NCBI RefSeq assembly: GCF_001467625.1
Contig: NZ_LNYB01000014.1
Location: 20,657-84,656, forward strand
Source: Legionella feeleii
GTDB lineage: Bacteria; Pseudomonadota; Gammaproteobacteria; Legionellales; Legionellaceae
DNA length: 64,000 bases
Direction: 5' to 3'
Shown here: positions 28,099-37,900 of the stretch, piece by piece
Position numbering within the stretch: position 1 is the stretch's first letter
Layout of the letters: each line of letters opens with the position of its first letter
Notes under the pieces: model-generated
The model's input: the letters and a program-made list of their open reading frames with translations, nothing else
Databases searched by the model: none
Told to the model about the DNA's origin: nothing
Program-made: the position numbers and the translations under genes

Positions 28099-30072
28099 AT
28101 GAAAAACAAAGACATTCAACATTTCAAAGAAGACGCTAAAGCCATTTTGGAAGCAGTTCCGGATTTGTATCTTATTTTATGCCCCAAATTGAATATTGTT
28201 GGTGCAAGCGATGCTTATCTTAAAGCCACGATGCGGAAACGAGAGGAAATACTGGGACAACCTATCTTCGATATTTTTCCTGACAATCCTGATGATCTGT
28301 CGGCAACGGGTGTCACTAATTTGCGTTACTCTTTAAATCGGGTATTAGAAGACAAAGTTTGTGATGCGATGGCTATACAAAAATACGATATTCGACGTCC
28401 TGCTGCTTTAGGCGGAGGGTTTGAGGAAAGATACTGGAGTCCTATTAATTGCCCCATTCTGGATCAAGATAACCGCGTAAAATACATTATTCACCGAGTC
28501 GTGGATGTAACAACATTTATTCATCAGCAAGCTCATGACGCCCAATCAAAAACGATGGAAATATTGCAAAGTCATGAGGGGCAGGTTGGTTTGGAAATCA
28601 TGGAGAGAGCTAATAATATTCAAGAAGTTAATAAAACTTTGCAAGAAAAAGAGGGGTATAATTCGGCTTTTTTATCTGCTATTCCTGATGCAATGATTTT
28701 AGTGAATCGAGATGGAAAAATTGAATTTAGTAATAATCAGGCAGAAGTCATGTTTGGCTACACCAAAAAGGAATTATTAGGACAAGCAGTCGAGTTATTA
28801 ATGCCTGAAAATGCGGCTAAAATACATCCTCAGCATCGTGAGGATTATTTTAATGCACCACGTGTACGTCCCATGGGGCTTGGCATGGAGCTTCAAGGAA
28901 AGCGAAAAAATGGGGAAATATTTATCATTGAAATTAGTTTAAGTCCGTTGCAAACCCCTCAAGGAGGGAGTGCTATCGCGATTATCCGCGATGTAACTCT
29001 GCGAGTTGAACAAAACAGATTATTACAACAAAAAGAAAAGTCTCTCAGAGAATTGTATGAAACGGTTGAGAAAGAAAAATCGCAACTTAAATCGATAAAT
29101 CAAAAGATGTTTACCATTACACAATTAAGTGAAACTTTTCTTGCATGCAACACAATTGATGAAATACTGGAGTCCTTCTCATCGTTTGCTAATAAAATTC
29201 TGGGTTTCTCCAAGGGTGCTTTATATCTAATGCATAATTCACGCAACTATCTGGAGAAAAAAATTACATGGGATGATGTAAATCACTATCCAGTGATTTT
29301 TTCTTCGAATGAATGTTGGGCTTTGAGACGAGGCTGTATCCATGAAATCAGTGAGGTGCAACCGGGGGTTATATGTCGGCATATCAAAGAGATGAAACAA
29401 GAACAGCAAGCATCCTTGTGCATACCCTTAATGGCTCAAAATGAAATACTGGGTCTGTTATTTATTAACAGGGATTCCGACGAACAGAATACGTTAATTC
29501 CAGTGGTTGCAGAAACAGTTTCACTAGCCATTGCAAATATCAGATTAAAAGAATTACTTCACTCCCAGTCCATTCGTGATCCACTGACCGGCTTATTAAA
29601 TCGTCGCTTTCTTGACGAATTTATGATCAAGCAAATAGGGCAAGCAAAACGTACCAAGACATCGTTGGTATTTATTATGGTTGATATTGATAATTTTAAA
29701 GCAATCAATGATAGTTTTGGCCATGAAATAGGGGACTATGTATTATCTCGCCTGGGTAATTTACTTCCGTCTTTAGTTCGAGAAGGTGATTTGGCGTGTC
29801 GCTACGGTGGTGAAGAGTTTTTAATTGTTATACCGAACTGCGATCCTCAGAATGCAAAACTCTTTGCTGAAAAAATTCGAAATAAAGTGGGCAGCATGCG
29901 GATTGTGATTGAAGAAAGGGTTTCTAATATTGCTATATCACTAGGGGTTGCAATCTATCCAAGCGACGGTTCTTCATTGAAAGAGTTAGTCGATGCAGCC
30001 GACCAGGCATTATATGCAGCTAAAAGACAAGGTAAAAATAAGACAATTATATTCACTGAAATTAATAAATAA
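28099..30072 (+). CDS. Diguanylate cyclase, PAS-PAS-GAF-GGDEF
   Basis: 657 residues, no membrane segment. The N-terminal PAS-like region (AILEAVPDLYLILCP) is followed by a short coiled coil, a second PAS (FLSAIPDAMILVNRDGKIEF, FGYTKKELLG, VELLMPE), another coiled coil, a GAF-like domain (about 350-480) with several Cys, and a GGDEF domain. The signature is GGEEF at 570-574, an active variant, with RxxD (Arg561-Asp564) before it. It should synthesise cyclic di-GMP in response to a small-molecule or redox signal. The gene ends 65 bases before copy B of the DnaA-box repeat. Confidence 0.94.
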   Translation: MKNKDIQHFKEDAKAILEAVPDLYLILCPKLNIVGASDAYLKATMRKREEILGQPIFDIFPDNPDDLSATGVTNLRYSLNRVLEDKVCDAMAIQKYDIRRPAALGGGFEERYWSPINCPILDQDNRVKYIIHRVVDVTTFIHQQAHDAQSKTMEILQSHEGQVGLEIMERANNIQEVNKTLQEKEGYNSAFLSAIPDAMILVNRDGKIEFSNNQAEVMFGYTKKELLGQAVELLMPENAAKIHPQHREDYFNAPRVRPMGLGMELQGKRKNGEIFIIEISLSPLQTPQGGSAIAIIRDVTLRVEQNRLLQQKEKSLRELYETVEKEKSQLKSINQKMFTITQLSETFLACNTIDEILESFSSFANKILGFSKGALYLMHNSRNYLEKKITWDDVNHYPVIFSSNECWALRRGCIHEISEVQPGVICRHIKEMKQEQQASLCIPLMAQNEILGLLFINRDSDEQNTLIPVVAETVSLAIANIRLKELLHSQSIRDPLTGLLNRRFLDEFMIKQIGQAKRTKTSLVFIMVDIDNFKAINDSFGHEIGDYVLSRLGNLLPSLVREGDLACRYGGEEFLIVIPNCDPQNAKLFAEKIRNKVGSMRIVIEERVSNIAISLGVAIYPSDGSSLKELVDAADQALYAAKRQGKNKTIIFTEINK

Positions 30073-30137
30073 TAAGTCAGATGGTTATTTTGATAGGGTG
30101 TGCAAGTTAAGTAGTTAACCACTTGATTGCCTATCTA

Positions 30138-30442
30138 AATTTAAAAATTGTAGAGTCAAGACTGTTTTTTTAATATTTATTTGTTTATCATCGTCCACGG
30201 ATAATTCTTTTTTTATTTTCTTATAAAGCCTGTGGATAATTCTTTAGTATTCCCGCCTATTTTTTAGGAAAAAATCCTTTTTAATAATTAAAAAGCCTTA
30301 TTTTAAAAGGGCTTAACAAAACTCTGTATGGATTGTTGTTCATTTACCTTATCCACAATATCTGTGGATAAGGTTGTGTATAGAATGCTAAATCCTAATG
30401 GACTAATACAGTTACTCATGTGCTCAATTACTTAACACGATT
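30138..30442 (+). repeat. DnaA-box repeat element, copy B
   Basis: Direct repeat of copy A (19261-19562). DnaA-like boxes are at 30231-30239 (TGTGGATAA), 30349-30357 (TTATCCACA) and 30363-30371 (TGTGGATAA), in the same order, orientation and near-identical spacing as in copy A. The ends align at AATTTAAAAAT and CTTAACA. No reading frame is shared between the copies, so it is noncoding DNA. Confidence 0.85.
30349..30371. promoter_or_regulatory. Inverted pair of DnaA boxes in copy B
   Basis: TTATCCACA, five bases (ATATC), TGTGGATAA: the same perfect inverted pair as in copy A, with a changed spacer. Confidence 0.75.
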
Positions 30443-30492
30443 CCCTTCGTTAAGAACGCGATGAGGTAGCTGGAAACCCCTAACCCAATTTG

Positions 30493-31827
30493 CTAGTACT
30501 CCCATGGTGGTTTAGGGGTAGTTGGGTAAGCGGTGGGTGTTTGTGTTTTTTCAACCTTCTCGGTTGTTTGATCGCCTGGTTGCTCTTCATTCTGCATGGC
30601 AGACCTTGTCTTGTAGGCCCTTTCCTTTAATTCCGGGTTTAAAATTTTGGGATTTAATCCGTGAAAATCAGTGCCGTCTAATTCTTCGACGTTCCGAGCA
30701 AAGCCATAGGTTGGGAAAAAGTAATTAAGTGCGGGCTCTAACGTAGAAGGTAAGACGTGTTCGGCAAGGATATGACCATTGTGCGAATTGGAGAAATAAA
30801 CAGTCGTTGCTATACAACGTTGAGTGTGCGGATTTATTTCGGCACCAAAACCAGCCCTTGCTTTATTCATGTCGCCGGTGTGGTAAGCGCCTATGATTTG
30901 GCCCTGGCCATTTTTGACTAACCCTATGCCTAGACCCCAAGTCACCTGTTCTCTATCGCTTTCAGAAACCCTCACTTTTTCAACCAGCTTATCTTCTGAA
31001 TAGGGGAAGAAATCGTTGATCATCGAATAAATGGGTTCAATAGGCCTGAAGGCATAATTTAATTGGTCGTCATTGATCCAGGCGGTTATGAATTTGGCAT
31101 AGTCTTCCGCTGTTGTTCTCAGACTGTTGGCTGCGACAGGTTTCGGGCCATAGCTACTGTTTGGCATATTTAAAGCCCGCGGCCCAAATACGTACTCTTG
31201 AGCTAATGTTTCCAGATCCACACCGGTCAGCTCTTTAATTGCTCCTTGCAAGCAGTCAATACCAGGTCCTGAATAGGCATAATATTTACCCGGTGGAAAC
31301 TGGAATTTAAACGGCTCTTCATCCGTGATATGTAAACCAGTTCTATGGGATAGTACCATTTCAGCGCTCAAGCATTTTGCCTGATCGTTCTGGTTAGGGA
31401 GAAATCGCTTGAGGAAGGGGTTTTCGTCATCTGAAATGATTTGTCCTTCCGTATCCCGAAACAGAGTATACAAAGGCGTTTTTAAATCAAATTCAGTCTT
31501 AAATTTCCCCAGGAATTCAGGTCGCTCTCTGTTGATTTTATTCATTTCGATTAATTTCAAGACCAAATAAGCAAAGACGGGTTTACTCAGCGAAGCAGCC
31601 TCAAAAATTGTTCCGGGCTTAACAGGAGTAGGGGAGGACGCTTCTGTGCCAAGCGTTTCTCCTATGGGCATCGTAAAAATGCCCCCATTTTTACAAGCAG
31701 CAACAGCTGCTCCCATGATCTTGCTTGATCTCATTAAATGCTGAGTCGACTCGCGGGTAATTCCATTAACCTCTTCTACTTCCTGAATTTGAATGGTGTC
31801 TTCAGGTTCAAATTTTTCGGTAGACAT
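30493..31827 (-). CDS. Serine beta-lactamase-fold hydrolase without signal peptide
   Basis: 444 residues of the class C beta-lactamase/DD-peptidase/esterase superfamily. The nucleophile motif SxxK is AASLSKPVF (Ser79, Lys82). YYAYSGPGID sits where the YxN motif is expected, and YHTGDM where the KTG-like motif is expected. The N-terminus (MSTEKFEPEDTIQIQ) is acidic with no export signal, unlike true beta-lactamases. The C-terminus carries a hydrophilic Thr/Pro/Glu-rich tail of about 40 residues. A cytosolic esterase or a translocated effector fits better than antibiotic resistance. Confidence 0.85.
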   Translation of the reverse strand: MSTEKFEPEDTIQIQEVEEVNGITRESTQHLMRSSKIMGAAVAACKNGGIFTMPIGETLGTEASSPTPVKPGTIFEAASLSKPVFAYLVLKLIEMNKINRERPEFLGKFKTEFDLKTPLYTLFRDTEGQIISDDENPFLKRFLPNQNDQAKCLSAEMVLSHRTGLHITDEEPFKFQFPPGKYYAYSGPGIDCLQGAIKELTGVDLETLAQEYVFGPRALNMPNSSYGPKPVAANSLRTTAEDYAKFITAWINDDQLNYAFRPIEPIYSMINDFFPYSEDKLVEKVRVSESDREQVTWGLGIGLVKNGQGQIIGAYHTGDMNKARAGFGAEINPHTQRCIATTVYFSNSHNGHILAEHVLPSTLEPALNYFFPTYGFARNVEELDGTDFHGLNPKILNPELKERAYKTRSAMQNEEQPGDQTTEKVEKTQTPTAYPTTPKPPWEY

Positions 31828-31988
31828 TGTTTAGCTCAAGATTAAGTGTTTATTTATTATACTCTATCTTCTCTGGATCCCGGTAACGTATCCATAACGC
31901 CAGTGTGATTGATGATATTTTTATAATAATTAGTTGATATTAAAAAGAGATATGGCAAACTTCGCTTTTTTAACGAGGATGTCTTAAC

Positions 31989-32315
31989 ATGAAAAAAAAT
32001 TTTGTAGCAGCTTGCCTGATTATGTTGGTTCCAGTGATTTCTTTTGCGGGCATTAACTATAAGAATACCTACTGTGGTAATGAAAAATATTTAGGAAACC
32101 CCAAGACAAAGCGGCCACATCTGCACTGCGGCAAGGGTTTTATGTCTTATAAAAAAGCGAGCGGTGACCATACGGTTATAACTGGGATGGGTGATTGCAA
32201 ACGAACAGATACTGTTTTTGATGATATAAAAGCGAATCAAACTGCATTTGCAAATTATACTGCGATTTATAATGCCCTTGTAGCCTACCACCAAAGTGGT
32301 TGCCCAAATCAATAA
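31989..32315 (+). CDS. Small secreted Cys-containing protein
   Basis: 108 residues. The signal peptide MKKNFVAACLIMLVPVISFA leaves a mature protein of about 88 residues with four Cys (in TYCGNE, HLHCGKG, GDCKRT and SGCPNQ), which can form two disulfides. I recognise no family. GAGG lies upstream of the ATG. It is a single gene, divergent from the hydrolase gene to its left and convergent with the gene to its right. Confidence 0.75.
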   Translation: MKKNFVAACLIMLVPVISFAGINYKNTYCGNEKYLGNPKTKRPHLHCGKGFMSYKKASGDHTVITGMGDCKRTDTVFDDIKANQTAFANYTAIYNALVAYHQSGCPNQ

Positions 32316-32329
32316 TTACCGGTTAAAAA

Positions 32330-32358
32330 ATCAAGGGAGTCAGTGTTACTCCCTTGAT
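32330..32358 (-). terminator. Terminator between convergent genes
   Basis: ATCAAGGGAGT (32330-32340) and ACTCCCTTGAT (32348-32358) are perfect 11-bp inverted repeats with a 7-base loop. On the minus strand a TTTTTT run follows, so it chiefly ends the gene at 32364-33299 and probably also stops the gene on the left. Confidence 0.85.
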
Positions 32359-32363
32359 GGTTG

Positions 32364-33299
32364 TTAGAAAAGTGATTGCAAGTGGGAACGGGCTGCATCT
32401 GTCACTTCATGTACTTCTTTTGGGACAGGCATGGGTGCTTTGGGTTTAAATAGACCATCGCAGGCAACGCCAGCACTAATAACACTCGGGAAAGCGGTAG
32501 TAGCTGCCAGTGCAGGCAAGGCTGTCTCTGCTGTTCCCAGAAAAGGTGCAATAAAGAGAGCGGGATAACAGGAGCACAGTGTTAAGCCAACTCCATATCC
32601 TATTGCCCCTGCAAATAAAGTGATAATTGCCACAGCGGCAACTTTTAAAACAATATTGAGAAACGGATGCGCTTCTTCTGCAAGAATAAGCTGAGTATGA
32701 GCAATAAAGTCAGTAATGGATTTTTCTTTATCTAATCCATTGATAATCGATTCCTCAAGTTGCTCCAGGGCAGCTTGCAATTTCTGCTTTTTATCCGGGG
32801 ATAAATTGCCCATTTCTTTGGCATACTTTATTTTTGCCTCGCTCCACAAGGAAAGACGTTGCTTATTAGCTAACTGTTGTTGCTTTACAACCTCTTCGAC
32901 TTGTTGGCATAAATCTGAATTCATATCGTGATGGGCTACAACGACGTGTTTGCTAATTCCTTGAAGTGGCAATTGAGAAAGTTTTTGCATCGCTGGGAAT
33001 TTGCTCGTGCAGTATTGAACTGTTCCAAGCATCATTAATGGTGTAGCAGGATTTTCTTGGAGAAAAGCATTGATAGCTGACTGGATTTTCTCTATTTCTA
33101 TGGGTTGGTTTAAATCAATGCAGCAAAACCCTATTTTGCCCTCGTCATGCTCGACAGTGATGATACTTCCTTGCAATTGGTAATGTTCTAAAATCCAGGT
33201 GCTTAACAGTTTGTTCTCAAGGTCTTGAAACGCTGTTTTTGTTGGCGTTCCGCTACCAGTGGTTAACCGTTTAAAAAAAGAAATTTGTTCTTTACCCAT
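32364..33299 (-). CDS. Unknown protein with hydrophobic C-terminal region (effector candidate)
   Basis: 311 residues from ATG 33299, which has AGGA six bases upstream; a TTG at 33314 is also in frame. No signal peptide. The first ~210 residues are soluble, with a helical charged section (EVVKQQQLANKQRLSLWSEA). About residues 220-285 contain two hydrophobic segments (IVLKVAAVAIITLFAGAIGY, LTLCSCYPALFIAPFLG). The hydrophobic hairpin near the end and lack of export signal resemble many Legionella effectors that insert into host membranes. I recognise no enzyme motif. Confidence 0.7.
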   Translation of the reverse strand: MGKEQISFFKRLTTGSGTPTKTAFQDLENKLLSTWILEHYQLQGSIITVEHDEGKIGFCCIDLNQPIEIEKIQSAINAFLQENPATPLMMLGTVQYCTSKFPAMQKLSQLPLQGISKHVVVAHHDMNSDLCQQVEEVVKQQQLANKQRLSLWSEAKIKYAKEMGNLSPDKKQKLQAALEQLEESIINGLDKEKSITDFIAHTQLILAEEAHPFLNIVLKVAAVAIITLFAGAIGYGVGLTLCSCYPALFIAPFLGTAETALPALAATTAFPSVISAGVACDGLFKPKAPMPVPKEVHEVTDAARSHLQSLF

Positions 33300-33487
33300 G
33301 TTGATTCCTGGCAAATTTTGCCTAGTGTATTGTAGTTACATTAACGGAGTCTTAAATAGGATTTTTCCAGGTAACTAATTCTTTATACGGCACGAAATGG
33401 CCTGGACAAAAGGTGCCTCAGCGTTCTCATGTCCGATTTTGAGGCAAGAAAAGAACAGTGTTATAACAAGAGCTTATTATATATTTA

Positions 33488-34663
33488 TCACCCATATTCA
33501 ATGTGTTTACCTTTGGTAATTTCATAAATAACTGACTTCACCTTGAAACGCCGTTCAGCGCTTAAACTGTTTGCCAAGGTCATATAAAGTGAATCATCCA
33601 TTGAAAATACGTGGGAGCTAATGCCACCAAAAGTGGGTATTGTTTGAATGACGGCAAATTGTCCTTCTTTCCATTGATACAAGGGAGATTGCAAGGCGGG
33701 GTTTGGATTATTGTGATTACCCGTAATAAAATTAATTCGGAAAAGGTAGTGCTCGTCCCTTAGAGTGAAATAACTAAAATGTCGTCCTCCTTCGCCTTGC
33801 AAAAGTTGATATGGATTAAATTTTTTCCTATCCCACTGATAAAGTATCGAATCTGTTTTAATATTGGCGTAGGCGAGATAAAATTTATTATCCAGCATAA
33901 AAAATTCAAAGCCTCGCCCGCCATCACCTTTAAACTGTTGATACAGATTAAATTGAGAGCCATCCCACAAATAAAGGGACGATTGCTTCAAGTCATCCGC
34001 AAAGGCCAGGAATAGTTTGTTATTGATAGAGAAGGCTTTAAACGAATAACCCCTGAGTGATGGAATGGTTTGAAAAGGAATAAATTTTTTACCATTCCAC
34101 TCATAAATCATGGAATTAGTTTCTGGACTATTGCCTTTATTTTCTGGAGTAAACCCGCCATTTGCAACAGCTAAAAAGTGTCGTTGGCCAATATTAAAAG
34201 AGTACCATTGCTGCGCACCGTAAGTTAAAAATTCTTGTACCGGATAAAAATAACGTCCATCCCATTGATAGAGCATGGAATAAGTATGCAAATTAAAAGG
34301 AGGATGAGGACCTGAGTGGGCACTGGCAATCGCTAAAAAAGAATTTTTGCCAATGGAAAAAAAAGTAGCTGATTCGTTACCATGGCCGGGGATACGTTGG
34401 TATTCACGGAATTGACTACCTGCTTTCTTGAAAATTATTACATCAACGTCGGCGTTACCTCCGTCTATATTAGCAGGGGTGTCAGGGATGTCTTCAGCTA
34501 ACTGCGCTACTGCAATGTAGTACTCATCCTCCAGAGTAAATGGTGTTAATTGCCGAGCGCCAGTAGTGTCGAGGTATTGGATAGGAATCAATAGTTGTTC
34601 TGCAAAAACCGAAGTGGAAAAAGAAATCAGTAAATATGTCATTAACCATTTGATTATTCTCAT
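33488..34663 (-). CDS. Secreted EAR/EPTP-repeat beta-propeller protein
   Basis: 391 residues. The signal peptide MRIIKWLMTYLLISFSTSVFA is followed by about seven repeats of ~48 residues with the pattern S-x-L/I-Y-x-W-x-x-x-x-F-x-x-x-Q, then G, then F-x-L-x-x-x-x-F/Y-L-A-x-A. Examples are SMLYQWDGRYFYPVQEFLT, SMIYEWNGKKFIPFQTI, SSLYLWDGSQFNLYQQF and SILYQWDRKKFNPYQLL. This matches EAR (EPTP) repeats, best known from vertebrate LGI proteins, where they form a seven-bladed propeller that binds other proteins. AGGA precedes the ATG. The protein is probably exported by Sec and could bind a partner on a cell surface. Confidence 0.75.
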   Translation of the reverse strand: MRIIKWLMTYLLISFSTSVFAEQLLIPIQYLDTTGARQLTPFTLEDEYYIAVAQLAEDIPDTPANIDGGNADVDVIIFKKAGSQFREYQRIPGHGNESATFFSIGKNSFLAIASAHSGPHPPFNLHTYSMLYQWDGRYFYPVQEFLTYGAQQWYSFNIGQRHFLAVANGGFTPENKGNSPETNSMIYEWNGKKFIPFQTIPSLRGYSFKAFSINNKLFLAFADDLKQSSLYLWDGSQFNLYQQFKGDGGRGFEFFMLDNKFYLAYANIKTDSILYQWDRKKFNPYQLLQGEGGRHFSYFTLRDEHYLFRINFITGNHNNPNPALQSPLYQWKEGQFAVIQTIPTFGGISSHVFSMDDSLYMTLANSLSAERRFKVKSVIYEITKGKHIEYG

Positions 34664-34921
34664 AATATCCTAATTATTTTCTGTTACTGAAAATATCAAT
34701 GCTGAACTGGTATAGCCAAGATGGGTGAATAATTCATTGCGAAACATTAAAAAAATTTTTTCAATTAAATAGTTCTATCACAGCAAACTCTCCGCATCAA
34801 TTAGCAGAATTCAATTATTGCCAATTCGGTTCCATAATATTCACCTAAGAAATACGTAATATTGCGATAATAAATTAGTCATACAATTTATGTATAGCAA
34901 CGCACTTTGTTGTGGTGTTCA

Positions 34922-37900
34922 ATGCATGTATTTTCAGCAATGCAAGAGCCTTATACCAAGGTTAAGGCTACAGTAGATAAGTTTAAGACTTTAGGGTTAT
35001 CTAAGAAGTGCAATGAAATTCGCCATACCCTGACGATGTTGTTAACTAATCCTGAGATTATGTCTGAGCAACTTGCTGAAAAATTATTACCTTCAGCAAA
35101 AGGGGTACCATACCACATCAATTCCTCTGATCCTGAACAAGTCGTTGTGCTCAAAAAATTAATCAATATGTTGTTCAATATTGAAAAAATGCTACAAGAT
35201 CTCGAACGAATCAATCTGAGTGAAACAGCAAGCCTTACAGAGTTAATCGCACTTGCTCCAAAAATTGCAAGAAGTCTTTATTGCGTGGTTAATCAAGTGT
35301 ATGAGGCTATCCAATTAATTAATCACTCAAACGCTTCTGTTCAAGCAATTTTTGGCCCTTACTTTAATCAGCTTAAACAAAAAATGGCTCCCTTATTGGA
35401 GCAGCTAAGACAATTTACACCAAGTGGCACTATCCTGGATCAAAATTGGGGTGAGGTGTTTGGTAAAGCGGTTGAGTTTTTACCCAAAGAACACATAACA
35501 CCAGACGAGGTAAGTTTCAATGCTCTGGGGCAAGCTGTTTTTAATATTCCAGACTATTTTAAGCAATTACAAACCATGCTTGAAAGCGGCTCCTTATTCC
35601 CTGAGCCAGACTTATCTATAGATCCCTCTAATCCTGCACTTTTAAAACAAAAGGAAAAAAGAGAAAAAGAAGCGAATGCCTTTGTTGCCAATTTGGATAG
35701 TATGGCCGTTAAAACCTGGTCCCAAGGACTCGGTATTGAATATGTTGCTGCGATTGGGCGGTTGGCAGGTTTCTTAAAAGATCATACGAAGGCCTTAGTC
35801 CAGACTGCCATACCAACCTCTAAAGCAGCCTACTTAAGACTCGAAGAAGCTTTACTTGATTTTAAACGCAAAGTACTGCCAGCTATCATAGATGAGTTGG
35901 AAGTTCTTGAGATAACTTTGGGTTTAAAGCCTGGTCTTTTAGTTGAGCCAGCTTTAAATGCCGCGACTACTTATTACAATAAATTAATTGAAACACTTAA
36001 TACTAAAATTGAAGAAGCGAGAGTTAAAGCGGATAACGTAGGTGTAAAGGCTTTCTTATATGTCACTGAAAAGGATGAAGATAAATTAGAGTTAGGCACT
36101 AAATTCGAAGTAGGAGAGAAAGTCGCTCACTTAATTGATGAGACCTTCGTAGCACAAAGGATAAGTCGGCAAAATGCGAGACTCGATGCAGCAAGGGAAA
36201 AGATGTATGAGGTACAAGATATTGCCAAGGCTGCTGAATCATTTTTTGCAAAAATTAGTACGCGACCTGAAAAGTTAACTATCGAGGAGAGACAAGAATT
36301 AGCCTTCCTTTATCAGCAATTCCAACCGTATATGGTGGCTAGAGATCCCCGATTGGATGCGGAAATTGTAGGTTATCTGAATTTAACAGAGCAAGAAAAA
36401 GAGCGCTTATCTCAGGGAGCAGCAAGCGTATCACCAATTCCTGAGGGACAATCCTTTCTCAGGAGTGTAAGTGAATATGGTTTTCGACTGGTTGGAAATA
36501 CCTTATTTGACAGGATTTTAAAGCAAGACACGGGAGTTATGAGTGCGATAAATAGAGAAATAGCTACCGTAGCAACTCAAATAGATTTAATTAAATCCAG
36601 TCAGGCTCAAGTGAAAGCGTCCTCCTATGAGAGAGTGGGTAAAAAAACTGCCCTTGAAGTGATTTCTGATAGCAATTGGTTAAAACCAGACACCGCTGCC
36701 GAAAACTTATCGTCTGGACAACTCAACAAAAAAATTGCTGAGTTGGGTGATCAATTAGATGAATTGGCACAAGCAAAAAATGCATTTTCAACGTTTATTG
36801 ATTCGCTCAATGAAGTTGCAAAAGGAAATAAACCACTCAGTGGGGTGGATGAAGAGACCAAAGAGCAATTGCGGAAACAATATGCTCAATTCCAAAAATA
36901 CATGTTCCTTGAAGAGAACGAGTTTCTCCACCAATGGGATAAACAAATAGTACAAGCCTTGATGCAGGATAAACCTCAAGTCGAAGACGTGCGTCCAGTG
37001 ACTACTGCAGAAGTATTGGAGCTTGAAAAGGTAATCGCTGGTAACATGGCCGCTATTCAAAAGCGTTTTGAACAAGGTAAAGAACTCTATTTACAACAGC
37101 TACAAGAAAAATTAAAGGAAAGACCAGTATCTCCCATCATTTTAAAGCCTTCACGGGACTTATCCAAAGGCACTCTCCTTGCGCAAGCTAATGCAGCAAA
37201 ACTGTCAGGAGAATTTGATAAGTCCATACAAAAAGCAATCGAATTTTTGCAAAAAAACCTGGCTGCCGAGGTGGCTTCAGGCCTCCGTCAGGTGCCAGGC
37301 CTTCCCTATCAAATAGCGGCTAATGATGCTTCTGTAACTGTTTTTTATAAAACGGTATTTAATTACTTTTATAGTTTAATTGATAACACGATACAAAAAG
37401 CAGTTGGTTTTTTGAGAGACAATCTTTCTACTGGATTAGTAGCAGAACTGGGCCTTAGCGATACTGGGGGAGTAAAACCCTATCAACTAAAGGAAACTGA
37501 TTCAAGTCAAGTCTCCTTGTACAAAAATGTAATTAACTCGCTTTGCTACTTAAGAGACGCTGTCGTTGCAGTTGAGAAGCAGGCAGGGCATCAATACACC
37601 GAGAGCACCTTATCAAGAGCTCTCTTTTTAGGCCAGACAGGTTTAGGGGTTGCTTCACCAGCTAAAAATATGGCAGGGGCTCTTGCTAATGTCGCCAATA
37701 ATCCGCAATTTGAAGCGCTTGTCAAAATTTTACCTAAGGAGTTAGCTGAGTTTTTTGAAAAAGCGAAGTTAACGACTACTCAACAGATGAGTGAGGCGGC
37801 CGCCAAAGCCAAGGTTGATCCACGATTTGCCGTTATGTTGCAGGATATACCTAAAGAGGTCACAGAGTATTTGCAGCATACCGATGATCCATGCCTCATA

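Noticed and set aside
19261..30442. The chromosomal replication origin
   Set aside because: DnaA boxes suggested it, but none of the usual neighbours (dnaA, dnaN, gidA, rpmH) is present and there are two copies.
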